Assembly: GCF_027497195.1 (NCBI RefSeq)
Contig: NZ_CP114905.1
Span: 620,001 to 684,000 of the forward strand
Direction of reading: 5' to 3'
Length of the DNA: 64,000 bases
Source of the DNA: Streptomyces sp. WMMC500
GTDB taxonomy: Bacteria; Actinomycetota; Actinomycetes; Streptomycetales; Streptomycetaceae
How positions within the stretch are numbered: the stretch's first letter is position 1; every line of letters begins with the position of its first letter. Shown piece by piece: positions 1 to 10,537 of the stretch. The notes under the pieces were generated by a model that did no database searches, had not been told where the DNA came from, and was given only the letters and a program-made list of their open reading frames with translations. The position numbers were made by a program, and so were the translations under genes.

Positions 1-631
1 AGGCGGCGCAGTCGGGGAAGCCGGCGCGCTGCTCGCCGTACGCCATGAGGTTGGCGTCGTTGTCGACGAGCACGGGCACGTCCGGGGCGCCGCCCAGCCG
101 GGCCGCGAACGTACGCCGCAGGTGCGCGGGGATGGGGTAGCCGTCCCAGCCCGGCATGATCGGCGGCTCCACGACCCGGCCGGCGGCGACGTCCACGGGC
201 CCGGGCACGGAGAGGCCGATGCCGCACACCCGCGCCGCGCTCTCGCCGGCCTTCGCCAGCAGCGGTCCGAACCAGCGGCACACCTCCGCCAGCACCGGCT
301 CAGGGCCGTCGCCGATGACCAGCGGGCCGGTCCGCTCGGCGAGCAGGTTGCCGGCGAGGTCGAGCACGGCGGCGCGGCCGTGCCGGGTCCCCAGGTCGGC
401 GGCCAGGACGACGGCGTGCCGGTCGTCGAACTCCAGCCGTGCGGAGGGCCGGCCGCCGGTGGAGGTGCCGGCCACCTCGCGGATCCAGCCGGCGCGGAAC
501 AACCGGTCGAGGCGGAGCCCGACGGTGGACCGGGACAGCCCGGTGGCCCGCTGGAGCTCGGCGCGGGTGGGCGCCTCGCCGCTGCGGATGAGGCGCAGCA
601 GGCGGCCCGCGCTGGCCGGGTTCCCCGCCAT
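1..631 (-). CDS. ROK-family transcriptional regulator, N-terminal part (cut by window edge)
   Basis: The minus-strand frame starts at ATG 631 and runs off the left edge after about 210 residues. Residues 15-50 form a MarR-like winged helix, containing TRAELQRATGLSRSTV. From about residue 75 an ASKHA/ROK sugar-kinase fold begins with AADLGT, and DNDAN lies near residue 193. ROK regulators repress sugar uptake or catabolic genes and are released by a sugar or its phosphate. It lies 164 bases downstream of coxG on the same strand, so its own promoter is likely. The target cannot be told from this window. Confidence 0.85.
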   Translation of the reverse strand, partial: MAGNPASAGRLLRLIRSGEAPTRAELQRATGLSRSTVGLRLDRLFRAGWIREVAGTSTGGRPSARLEFDDRHAVVLAADLGTRHGRAAVLDLAGNLLAERTGPLVIGDGPEPVLAEVCRWFGPLLAKAGESAARVCGIGLSVPGPVDVAAGRVVEPPIMPGWDGYPIPAHLRRTFAARLGGAPDVPVLVDNDANLMAYGEQRAGFPDCAA

Positions 632-795
632 CGTTCCCCTGTCCCCTGCTCGTCGGCGCGCCGGGTCACCGGTGCGCCGGCCGGTCGGCCGGTCCGCGCG
701 CCGCCCTGGGACGGACGCGCTCCCCCGGAACAGAAGTACCACGCGGTGCCGACAGGCGCCGAGCGGGGCGGAGTCGAGAGTCGCCGGGGCGCGGC

Positions 796-1509
796 TCAGC
801 GGCGGCGGCGTACGCGACGTACCGCCAGGGCCACGGCGGCGAGCGCCGCGGCGACCGCGGCGCCGGCGGCCGCACGCTTGGCGACCGGAACGCCGGCCGT
901 ACGGACCAGGTCCAGCGGCTCCGTCCGCGGCGCGGCGGTCCCCGCCGCGGGGGCGCCGGCTGCGGGCGCGGCCGCCGGGGATGCGGATCCGGCTCCCGGG
1001 CCCGCGTCGGCAGCGGCGTCGGCCGCGTCCGGCCCGGGATCCGCGCGCGGGGCGGCCTCCGCGCCGCCGTCCGCCAACTCGTCCGCCAGGCACTCCGCGA
1101 ACCGCCCCACCAACCGGTCGCCCACCTCCGCCAGCACCCCCCGCCCGAACTGCGCGGGCCGGCCCGTGACCGCCAGGTCCGTCACCACCGACACCCGCGT
1201 GCCGCCGCCGGCCTCGGTCAGCTCCCCCATGACCGTGGCCCGCGCCGTGCCCGCACCGCGGGTCTCCTTGCCGTTCGCGGACAGCACCATGCGCCGGGCC
1301 GCCTCGTCCCTCTCCCGGAAGGAGGCGGTGCCCCGGTAGGTGAGCGCGATCGGGCCTACCTTCACCTTGACCGAGCCGCGTACCGTCTCGCCGTCGAAGC
1401 TCTCGACCGCCGCCCCGGGCATGCAGGGCGCGATGCGCTCGATGTCGAGCAGCGCCCGCCACACCTCGTCGGCCGGTACGGGAACGGTGAACTCGTGCCG
1501 CAGCTCCAT
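796..1509 (-). CDS. coxG: CoxG-like SRPBCC protein with C-terminal membrane anchor
   Basis: 237 residues. Residues 1-150 are an SRPBCC/START-like hydrophobic-pocket fold of the CO-dehydrogenase subunit G family (MELRHEFTVPVPADEVW at the N-terminus, ERIAPCMPGA). An Ala/Pro/Gly-rich linker of about 60 residues follows, then one C-terminal hydrophobic segment ending in an Arg-rich tail, which suggests the inner face of the membrane. In carboxydotrophs CoxG helps attach the molybdenum enzyme to the membrane and respiratory chain. It is the last gene of the cox-type operon, 28 bases after the VWA gene. The start is the first Met of the conserved domain, with a GAAGGGA element upstream. Confidence 0.83.
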   Translation of the reverse strand: MELRHEFTVPVPADEVWRALLDIERIAPCMPGAAVESFDGETVRGSVKVKVGPIALTYRGTASFRERDEAARRMVLSANGKETRGAGTARATVMGELTEAGGGTRVSVVTDLAVTGRPAQFGRGVLAEVGDRLVGRFAECLADELADGGAEAAPRADPGPDAADAAADAGPGAGSASPAAAPAAGAPAAGTAAPRTEPLDLVRTAGVPVAKRAAAGAAVAAALAAVALAVRRVRRRR

Positions 1510-1537
1510 GGCGGTCCCTTCGTCGCCGGGTTCTTCG

Positions 1538-2716
1538 TCATGCGCCGGCCGCTCCCCGCACCACCGCGGCCAGCCGTTCGAGGGCGGCCAGGCTGTGCCC
1601 GGCCACGAAGGCGTCGACGTGCGGCAGCACGGCGGCCATGCCGCCCGCGAGCGGCGCGTAACCGGGCCGCGCCTTGCGCGGGTTGGCCCACACCACGCGG
1701 TACGCCAGCCGGTGCAGCCGGCGGGCCTGGGCGCCGAGCAGGGTGACGTCGCCGCGCTCCCAGCCGTCCGACAGCACGACGACCACGGCGCCGCGGGCCG
1801 GACCGCGCCGCCCCCACCGGTCGAGGAACGCCCGCAGGGTCTCCCCGAGCCGGGTGCCGCCGCTCCAGTCCGGCACGGCGGCGCCGACCGCGGCCAGGGC
1901 GGCATCGGGGTCGCGGTGGGACAACTGCCGGGTCACGCGGGTCAGCCGGGTGCCGAGGGTGAAGACCTCGGTGGCGGGGGCGGCCCGTCCGGCCCGTCCG
2001 GCGCGGCCGTGGCGGGCGGCGTGGGCGAAGCGCAGCAGGGCGTCGGCGTACGGGGACATGGAGCCGCTGACGTCGAGCAGCAGGACGACCCGGCGCGGCT
2101 TATGCACGGGGGCGCGGCGGCGCAGCACGGTCGCCTCGCCGCCGCCGCGCAGCAGTTCCCGTACGGTACGCCGCGGGTCGACGGCGCCGCGGCGGGACGG
2201 GCGCCGGCGGGCGGTGCGGCGGTACTCGCCGCGGAGCGCGAACGCGGTGCGCAGCCGGTGCAGTTCGGCGCGCTCCGCGGTGCTCAGCCGGGCGACGTCG
2301 CGGTGGCGCAGCACCTCGGCGGAGCCGGCGCGGGCGGCGGCCGGGGCGGCGGGGCCGGTGCGGTGACCGTCGTCGCCGGGAGCCTCCGCGGCGGGGGCGG
2401 TGCCGCGGACGCGGGGCGGCGGCGCGGTACGGGGCCGGGGCGGGGTCGGGGGCGCCGCGCGGTCGCCGAAGTACGCGGCGAACGCCCGGTCGTAGGGCGC
2501 CAGGTCCTCACGGCTGCCGCAGAGCGTGAGCCGGCCGGCCCAGTACACCTCGCGCCGCCCGGTGCCGAGGGCGTCCACGGCGCCGAGGAACGCCTGCACC
2601 CGCTCGGTGCCGGCCGGCACCCCCGACTCCCGCAGCGCCCGCGCGAATCCGACGAGCACGGCGACGCCGTCGCCCCAGCCGCCCCCGCCCCCGTCCCCTC
2701 CCCGCTCCCCCGCCAC
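1538..2716 (-). CDS. VWA-domain protein, CoxE-like maturation factor
   Basis: 392 residues. The C-terminal half is a von Willebrand A domain with a full MIDAS: LLLDVSGSMS (DxSxS), the Thr in SGGTRLG and the Asp in LSDGWE. The N-terminal half is a helical region with a Pro-rich linker. CoxE-like VWA proteins pair with MoxR-type AAA+ ATPases (CoxD) to insert or activate metal in the CO-dehydrogenase large subunit. The GTG start at 2716 was chosen because it follows the MoxR stop by 5 bases and has GGGGGAG 9 bases upstream; the same frame upstream of it lies inside the MoxR gene. Confidence 0.85.
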   Translation of the reverse strand: MAGERGGDGGGGGWGDGVAVLVGFARALRESGVPAGTERVQAFLGAVDALGTGRREVYWAGRLTLCGSREDLAPYDRAFAAYFGDRAAPPTPPRPRTAPPPRVRGTAPAAEAPGDDGHRTGPAAPAAARAGSAEVLRHRDVARLSTAERAELHRLRTAFALRGEYRRTARRRPSRRGAVDPRRTVRELLRGGGEATVLRRRAPVHKPRRVVLLLDVSGSMSPYADALLRFAHAARHGRAGRAGRAAPATEVFTLGTRLTRVTRQLSHRDPDAALAAVGAAVPDWSGGTRLGETLRAFLDRWGRRGPARGAVVVVLSDGWERGDVTLLGAQARRLHRLAYRVVWANPRKARPGYAPLAGGMAAVLPHVDAFVAGHSLAALERLAAVVRGAAGA

Positions 2717-2721
2717 CGGGC

Positions 2722-3696
2722 TCAGCTCCCCCGCGCCGCGGCCAGCAGCCCGCGCAGGTCCAGCGCCGCCGCCCGCTCGGTGTCCTCGCGGTACTTCAGC
2801 ACCGAGCCCAGCGTCGCCACCGCCAGGTCCGCGTCCAGCTCGGTCGCGCCGAGGGCCGCCAGCGCCTCCGCCCAGTCGATGGTCTCCGCGACCCCCGGCG
2901 GCTTGACCAGGTCCATGGCGCGCAACTGCCGTACCGCCGCGGTCACCTGGGCCGCGAGGCGCCGCGCCACCCGCGGGCGGCGGCTGCGGACGATCGCCAG
3001 CTCGCGGGCGTAGCCGGGGTGGGCGAACCAGTGGTAGAGACAGCGCCGCTTGAGTGCGTCGTGGACGTCGCGGGTGCGGTTGGAGGTGAGCACCACCACG
3101 GGCGGGGTCTCGGCCCGCAGTGTGCCCAGTTCGGGGATGGTCACGGCGTACTCCGAGAGCAGCTCCAGCAGGAACGCCTCGAACTCGTCGTCCGCGCGGT
3201 CGATCTCGTCGATCAGCAGCACGCTCGGGCTCGTCCGCAGCGCGCGCAGCAGCGGGCGGGCGACGAGGAAGCGCTCGCCGTACAGCTCGTCCTCGAGCCG
3301 GCCGGCGTCCGTGACGCCCGCCGCCTCCGCCGCCCGCAGGTGCAGCAGTTGGCGGGGGAAGTCCCAGTCGTAGAGCGCCTGGGAGGAGTCGATGCCCTCG
3401 TAGCACTGGAGCCGGATGAGCGGCGCCCCGAGGACGTCGGCGAGGGCGCCGGCGAGCGCGGTCTTGCCCGCCCCGGCCTCGCCTTCGCAGAAGAGCGGGC
3501 GGTGCAGGGTCAGGGCGAGGTGGCACGCGACGGCGAGGCCGTCGTCGGGGAGGTAGCCCGTCGCCTCCAGCCGGGCCCGCAGGTCGCCGACGGACGCGGA
3601 CGGCGCGGGCCGCACGGGTCCGGGCTCCCGCGCGTCGCGGGTGCCGCCGTGCGGCCCGCGCCTCTCCGGCTCCCCCGCCGGTCCCTCACGCGCCAC
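2722..3696 (-). CDS. MoxR-family AAA+ ATPase, CoxD-like
   Basis: 324 residues from GTG 3696. It has Walker A GEAGAGKTAL, Walker B LLIDEIDRAD and sensor-1 TSNRTRD, the single-AAA+ layout of MoxR chaperones. MoxR ATPases act with VWA partners; here the VWA gene follows directly, and together they probably mature the Mo hydroxylase encoded upstream. The frame stays open to another GTG at 3726. 3696 is preferred because GGAGGAGG sits 8 bases before it, whereas 3726 has no clear ribosome site. The CoxM stop is 45 bases upstream. Confidence 0.87.
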   Translation of the reverse strand: MAREGPAGEPERRGPHGGTRDAREPGPVRPAPSASVGDLRARLEATGYLPDDGLAVACHLALTLHRPLFCEGEAGAGKTALAGALADVLGAPLIRLQCYEGIDSSQALYDWDFPRQLLHLRAAEAAGVTDAGRLEDELYGERFLVARPLLRALRTSPSVLLIDEIDRADDEFEAFLLELLSEYAVTIPELGTLRAETPPVVVLTSNRTRDVHDALKRRCLYHWFAHPGYARELAIVRSRRPRVARRLAAQVTAAVRQLRAMDLVKPPGVAETIDWAEALAALGATELDADLAVATLGSVLKYREDTERAAALDLRGLLAAARGS

Positions 3697-3741
3697 CGCA
3701 CTCGCCTCCTCCGGCCCCGGCCGCACCGTCCCGGGGTCCCG

Positions 3742-4604
3742 TCACGCCGGCCCGGCCGCCGCCAGCACCGCCCTGCGGGTGAGCACCCGGGCGAGGTGTG
3801 CGCGGTACGCGGCCGAAGCCGACTGGTCCGCCGCCGGGCGCGTGCCCTCGGCCGCGGCGGACGCCGCCCGCGCGACCGACTCCCGGGTGGCCCCGGCCCC
3901 GGTGAGCGCCGCCTCGACGGCCGCCGCCCGCACCGGTGTCGGGCCCATGCTGGTCAGCCCGATCCGGGCCTGTGCCACCCGTCCGCCGTCGCGCCGCACC
4001 GCGGCGGCCACGCCGACGAGCGCCCACGCCTGCGCCGCCCGGCTGAACTTCTCGTAGTGGAAGCCCCAGCCGTCGTACTTCGGCACCCGGACCTCGGCCA
4101 GCAGTTCGTCCGGCGCCAGCGCCGTGGTCAGGTAGTCGGTGAAGAACTCCCGCGCCGGGACGGTCCGGCGGCCCGCGGGCCCGACCGCGGTCAGCTCGAC
4201 GTCCAGCGCGAGCGCCACCGCCGGCAGGTCGGCGGCGGGGTCGGCGTGGGCCAGCGAGCCGCCGAGGGTGCCTCGGTGCCGGACCGCCGGGTCGGCGACG
4301 GTGGCGGTGGCCGCGGCGAGCAGGCCCGCGTGGCGGCGTACCAGCGGGTCGGCCATGACGTCGTGGTGCGTCGTCATCGCGCCGATCACCAGCGCGTCGC
4401 CGTCGTCGCGCACTCCGCGCAGCGCCGGGATCCGGCCGGTGTCCACGACCAGGTCGGGGAAGGCGAGCCGCAAGCGCAGCAGCGGCAGCAGGCTCTGGCC
4501 GCCGGCGAGCACCTTCGCCTCGCGCCCGGCGGCCCCGGCGTCGGCGAGCGCCTTCACCGCCTCGCCGACCGACTCGGGGCGTGCGTAGTCGAATGCCGCG
4601 GGGA

Positions 4605-4608
<4 letters not shown>
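3742..4608 (-). CDS. coxM: Molybdenum hydroxylase FAD subunit (CoxM-like)
   Basis: 288 residues, the usual length for the medium subunit. An N-terminal FAD-binding domain (VLAGGQSLLPLLRLRL, then TVADPAVRHRGTLGGSLAHA for FAD contacts) is followed by a CO-dehydrogenase flavoprotein C-terminal domain. The subunit passes electrons from the two [2Fe-2S] clusters of the small subunit to the acceptor. GTG 4608 overlaps the CoxL stop as GTGA, giving translational coupling. The gene order S-L-M is that of form II enzymes; classical form I CO dehydrogenases are ordered M-S-L. Confidence 0.93.
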
Positions 4609-6985
<2,377 letters not shown>

Positions 6986-6989
<4 letters not shown>

Positions 6990-7468
6990 GTCGCGTCCTG
7001 TTCGCCGGTGCCGGCGTCCGCCGCGGCCAGGACGGCGCGCACGATGTTCTGGTAGCCGGTGCAGCGGCAGAGGTTGCCCTCCAGGCCGCGCCTGACCTCC
7101 TCGGCGGTCGGATGCGGGTTGGCCCGCAGCAGGTCGCGGGCGGCGAGGATCATGCCGGGGGTGCAGTAGCCGCACTGCAGCCCGTGCTCCTCGTGGAAGG
7201 CCCGCTGCAGCGGGTGCCACCGGCCGTCGGCGGCCAGCCCCTGGATCGTCGTCACCTCCGCCCCGTCCGCCTGAACGGCGAGCATCGAGCAGGATTTGAC
7301 GCTCGCCCCGGCCACGTCGACCGTGCAGGCACCGCAGTTGCCGGTGTCGCAGCCGACGGGTGTGCCGGTCAGGCCCAGGCGGTCGCGCAGGTAGTGCACG
7401 AGGAGCAGGCGCGGCTCCACGTCGTCCTCGTAGGTCGTGCCGTCGACGGTGACCGAGATGCGGCTCAT
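6986..7468 (-). CDS. coxS: Molybdenum hydroxylase [2Fe-2S] small subunit
   Basis: 160 residues with both expected clusters: plant-type ferredoxin Cys40, 45, 48 and 60 ([10 protein letters not shown]), and C-terminal Cys99, 102, 134 and 136 ([15 protein letters not shown]). It relays electrons from the Mo centre to FAD. First gene of the six-gene operon coxS-L-M-moxR-VWA-coxG. ATG 7468 has GGGGAGG five bases upstream. Two dyad symmetries lie in the 100-base leader (see the regulatory entry at 7483). Confidence 0.95.
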
Positions 7469-7482
7469 GTGCCCTCCCCGGA

Positions 7483-7515
7483 ACGGACGGGTCCGTGGCG
7501 CTGTGATGTGCGCCA
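7483..7515 (-). promoter_or_regulatory. Two adjoining dyads upstream of coxS (candidate operator)
   Basis: ACGGAC-GG-GTCCGT (7483-7496) abuts TGGCGC-N8-GCGCCA (7496-7501 and 7510-7515). They lie 15-47 bases before the coxS start. They could bind a regulator, or the distal dyad could be a weak terminator for the upstream gene. No regulator is encoded beside the operon apart from the ROK protein at its far end. Confidence 0.35.
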
Positions 7516-7569
7516 CTGTAGGACCGCATCCGGGGCGGGGGAACAGGCCCGTCGTACGGGACCCCGGGC

Positions 7570-8853
7570 TCAGGCGACGGTGACCGGGTGGCGGACGACC
7601 GCGTCGAAGAGGTAGCCCTGGTCGTTGTGGACGGTCTGCACCGGCTGGGTCCTGCCGCGTACGTCGGTGGCGCGGGCGCGCAGCTCGGCGGGGCCCGGCC
7701 GCTCCGGCCGCCAGGCGGCCGACCAGCGCACCCAGCCGTCCGCGCGGGGGCGGTCGACGAGCGTCGCGCGGCGCCAGGTGGCGCCGCCGTCGGTGCTGAC
7801 CTCCACGGCCCGCACCCCGCCCGCGCCGGACCACGAACGGCCGGTCAGGCGGTGTGTCTCACCGGCGGCGAGCGTGGCGTTCCAGGGGAGTTCGAAGGCA
7901 CTCTTGAGGGTCTGCCGGCTGAGCGGCGGGCTGCCCCCGGGCGGGTAGGAGGTGCCGAAGAGGCGGTAGAAGTCGGTGTTCCACGGGGAGTACAGCGGCT
8001 CGGCGGAGACCTGCACGTCCCCGACCCACTTGACCGAGGAGATCCCGACCCACGAGGGCACGAGCACGCGCACCGGGTGCCCGTGGTCGGCGGGCAGCGG
8101 CTCGCCGTTCATCTCGTAGGCGAGGAGCACGTCGTCCAGCGCCTTGGCCACGGGCAGCGGGCGGCGCACGTGGCCGAGGCTGACCCCGTCCACCACGTAC
8201 TCGTCGTCCAGCCCGCTCGGCATCACGTCGACCGCGCGCCGGGTGAGCCCGGCCCGCCGCAGCACGTCGCCCAGGCGGGCGCCGCGCCAGCGCGCGACGC
8301 CGATGGCGCCGAGGGTCCACGCCGTACCCGAGACCGTGCCGCCCTGCTGGGTGGCGAAGAAGCTGCGGCCGTTGCCCGCGCACTCCACGAACGCGGACCG
8401 GGTCGCGGCGGGCAGCGCCTTGAGGTCGTCGAGCCCGAACTCCGCCTCGCCGCCGCGCAGTCCGTCGCCCCAGACGCGCAGGCTCCAGCCGGCGGCGTCG
8501 AGCACGGGAGTGGCGGTGTGGTTGCGGACGAAGAAGCGGTCGGCGGGTGTGTGGTAGCCGGTGTCCTTCAGGGCGGGCCAGTTGGTCTCGGCGTTGGTGC
8601 CGCGGACCGTGAACAGCTCAGGCGGCAGCGGCTTGACGATGCCGGCGGCCCGGGGACCGGCCGGCGCCGCCCCGGCGGGCGCCGCGCCGAGCGCGCCGAG
8701 GGCGCCGGCCCCGCCGGCGGCGGCGATGAGCCGCAGCATGTCGCGCCGGGCGACACCCGGGGTGCGGGCGTCTCCGTCGAGCCACTGGCGCAGGCGGCGG
8801 CGGTCGTACGAGGTCTCGTCGAGCGGCGGCGATGCTGGCATGACGCCGATCAT
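7570..8853 (-). CDS. Tat-exported sulfite-oxidase-family molybdoenzyme
   Basis: 427 residues. A twin-arginine signal (ARRDMLRLIAAAGG, Arg36-Arg37, then an Ala/Gly-rich hydrophobic stretch) precedes a sulfite-oxidase molybdopterin domain with FVECAGNGRSFF, whose Cys158 should ligate Mo. The C-terminal third is the Mo-oxidoreductase dimerisation domain (VEVSTDGGATWRRA). There is no N-terminal heme b5 domain, so an external electron acceptor is needed. It should fold with cofactor in the cytoplasm and act outside the membrane. An in-frame ATG at 8841 is an equally possible start; neither has a strong ribosome site. It sits upstream of a second molybdoenzyme operon. Confidence 0.88.
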   Translation of the reverse strand: MIGVMPASPPLDETSYDRRRLRQWLDGDARTPGVARRDMLRLIAAAGGAGALGALGAAPAGAAPAGPRAAGIVKPLPPELFTVRGTNAETNWPALKDTGYHTPADRFFVRNHTATPVLDAAGWSLRVWGDGLRGGEAEFGLDDLKALPAATRSAFVECAGNGRSFFATQQGGTVSGTAWTLGAIGVARWRGARLGDVLRRAGLTRRAVDVMPSGLDDEYVVDGVSLGHVRRPLPVAKALDDVLLAYEMNGEPLPADHGHPVRVLVPSWVGISSVKWVGDVQVSAEPLYSPWNTDFYRLFGTSYPPGGSPPLSRQTLKSAFELPWNATLAAGETHRLTGRSWSGAGGVRAVEVSTDGGATWRRATLVDRPRADGWVRWSAAWRPERPGPAELRARATDVRGRTQPVQTVHNDQGYLFDAVVRHPVTVA

Positions 8854-8940
8854 CCGGGCGCCCGGCCGCGGAACGCCATTGCCCGACGATGAAGAACTCG
8901 TGAAACCGCCCGGAGGGTGCACGGGCCGCGACCCGGCTCG

Positions 8941-8993
8941 CGCACGCACCGAAACGGGGCGCGAGGGGCGAGCGTGCGTGCGAGGGGCGAGCG
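8941..8993. repeat. Inverted plus direct repeat between divergent genes
   Basis: CGCACGCAC (8941-8949) and GTGCGTGCG (8974-8982) are perfect inverted arms with a 24-base loop. GCGAGGGGCGAGCG occurs twice (8961-8974 and 8980-8993). They lie between the divergent molybdoenzyme and Pro-rich protein genes and could be operator sites or a hairpin. No regulator can be assigned. Confidence 0.4.
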
Positions 8994-9067
8994 GGACGGA
9001 ACGCGCCTGCGGGTGAATTGGCGGCGGGGGGCGCTTGGTTGGGCGCGGCGCGGAGCAACTTCCGGCC

Positions 9068-9730
9068 GTGACCCGGGAGAACACACCGCGCGCTCGCGCC
9101 GTTCCACGCGCCGCCGCCGTACGCGCCGCCGTGGTGCTGGCCGCGCTCGCCGCCGTCGGCCCCGCCGCGGCCGGCGCGGCGCCGGCCGCCGCCGACGCCC
9201 CGCGGACCGCCGCCGTGCGGGGGTGGGCCCTGCCCGGCGACGGGTGCGTGCGCGTCGGCGAGGACCTGCCGCTGGAGGAGCTGGGACGGATCGCCCGCGA
9301 GCAGGGTGTCGGGGAGGCGGTGCGGCGGGGATGCGGCCGGAAGCCGCCTCCCACGACGCCTCCGCCGCCGGCCCCCGCGCCGCCGCCGGCTCCGACACCC
9401 GCGCCGCCCCCTCCGTCCCGTACGCCGCCTCCCCCGGTGCCCGCGCCCGCACCGCCGGAACCCGCCGCGCCCGCGCAGCCGTCGCCCTTCGTGCCCGTAC
9501 CACCGGCGCCCGCACCCTCGCCCAGCCGCACGCCGAGCCCCGAACCCAGCCCCACCCCCACGCCTTCGCCCTCGCCCACGCCCTCGCTGCGGCCGATCTA
9601 CCACGAGCCGCCGCCTCCCGAAGTCGACGAGGGCACCTCGCCCGTCACCAGGATGCTGCTGTTCGTCGCCCCCGCGATCCTCGCCGCCGCCGCGCTGGGC
9701 GGCTCCGGCGCGGCCCGTAACCGTTCCTGA
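9068..9730 (+). CDS. Exported proline-rich protein with C-terminal membrane anchor
   Basis: 220 residues, not recognised as a named family. A signal peptide (about residues 10-38, Ala/Val-rich, ending AGAAPAAA) is followed by about 50 residues with two Cys, then about 90 residues of nearly pure Pro/Ala/Ser/Thr, a TSP-rich stalk. A hydrophobic segment (MLLFVAPAILAAAAL) and a short basic tail close it. This is a surface protein anchored at its C-terminus with a wall-spanning stalk. GTG 9068 is preferred (GGAG 12 bases upstream, signal peptide follows at once); TTG 9035 is possible. It precedes the DUF4239 gene by 32 bases. Confidence 0.7.
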   Translation: MTRENTPRARAVPRAAAVRAAVVLAALAAVGPAAAGAAPAAADAPRTAAVRGWALPGDGCVRVGEDLPLEELGRIAREQGVGEAVRRGCGRKPPPTTPPPPAPAPPPAPTPAPPPPSRTPPPPVPAPAPPEPAAPAQPSPFVPVPPAPAPSPSRTPSPEPSPTPTPSPSPTPSLRPIYHEPPPPEVDEGTSPVTRMLLFVAPAILAAAALGGSGAARNRS

Positions 9731-9762
9731 CCGCCCCGCAGCCCGACCGCCGGAGGCAGCCC

Positions 9763-10527
9763 GTGTCCGAATGGCTCATGCTCACCCTCGCGATGTCCGC
9801 GGCCATCGCGGTCGTCGTGCTCATCACCGTCCTCCGGCACCGCCGCCCCGACGAGGAGTTCGACCCCGACGAGACCCCCGACGTCATCGAGTACATGACG
9901 ATGATGATCGGGGTGGTGTACGCGATCGTGCTGGGCCTGGCGATCGCCGGCGTCTGGGAGGCCAAGAGTGGCGCGGAGGACTCGGTGCGGCGGGAGGCGT
10001 TCGCGCTGCACGAGGCCGACGAGCGGCTCGCCGGGTACCCGGCCCCGGTGCGCGGTGAGATCCGCGCGGACATCGCGGCCTACGTCCGGTACGCGGTGCA
10101 CGAGGAGTGGCCGGCGATGCAGGGCGGCGAGGGGCTGAGCGAGCGCGGCGACGAACTGCTGGACGAGGTGCGCCGCGCCCTCTTCGCGTACGCGCCGAAG
10201 ACCGACGCCGAGAACCGCGCCGCCTACACGCTGGGCGACCAGATCGCGGCGGCCGAGGAGGCCCGCAACGAGCGGGCGTTGAACTCGGGGCCCACGATGC
10301 CCTCGCTGGTGTGGTTCGGGCTGATCTCCGGCGGTCTGGTCGCCATGGGGATGGTCTTCGCGCTGCAGATCCAGCGCTCGGCGCGCGAGTTGATCCTCGC
10401 GGGGCTGCACAGCGGACTGCTGGCGTTCCTGCTCTTCCTGGTCTGGGAGTTCGACCAGCCCTACGTCCGCGACTCGTCGGGCATGCTGGAGCCGTTCACC
10501 ACGCTCTTCCCCAAGGCCGCCGGCTGA
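9763..10527 (+). CDS. DUF4239 (bestrophin-like) membrane protein
   Basis: 254 residues with four predicted membrane spans: residues 4-25, 46-66, 185-206 and 213-232. A charged helical stretch of about 100 residues separates spans 2 and 3. This matches the DUF4239 family of actinobacteria and proteobacteria, whose function is not established; a channel role has been suggested by resemblance to bestrophins. GTG 9763 has GGAGG well placed. Its stop lies 10 bases from the convergent ketosynthase stop. Confidence 0.8.
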   Translation: MSEWLMLTLAMSAAIAVVVLITVLRHRRPDEEFDPDETPDVIEYMTMMIGVVYAIVLGLAIAGVWEAKSGAEDSVRREAFALHEADERLAGYPAPVRGEIRADIAAYVRYAVHEEWPAMQGGEGLSERGDELLDEVRRALFAYAPKTDAENRAAYTLGDQIAAAEEARNERALNSGPTMPSLVWFGLISGGLVAMGMVFALQIQRSARELILAGLHSGLLAFLLFLVWEFDQPYVRDSSGMLEPFTTLFPKAAG

Positions 10528-10537
10528 CGCCGCCCGG

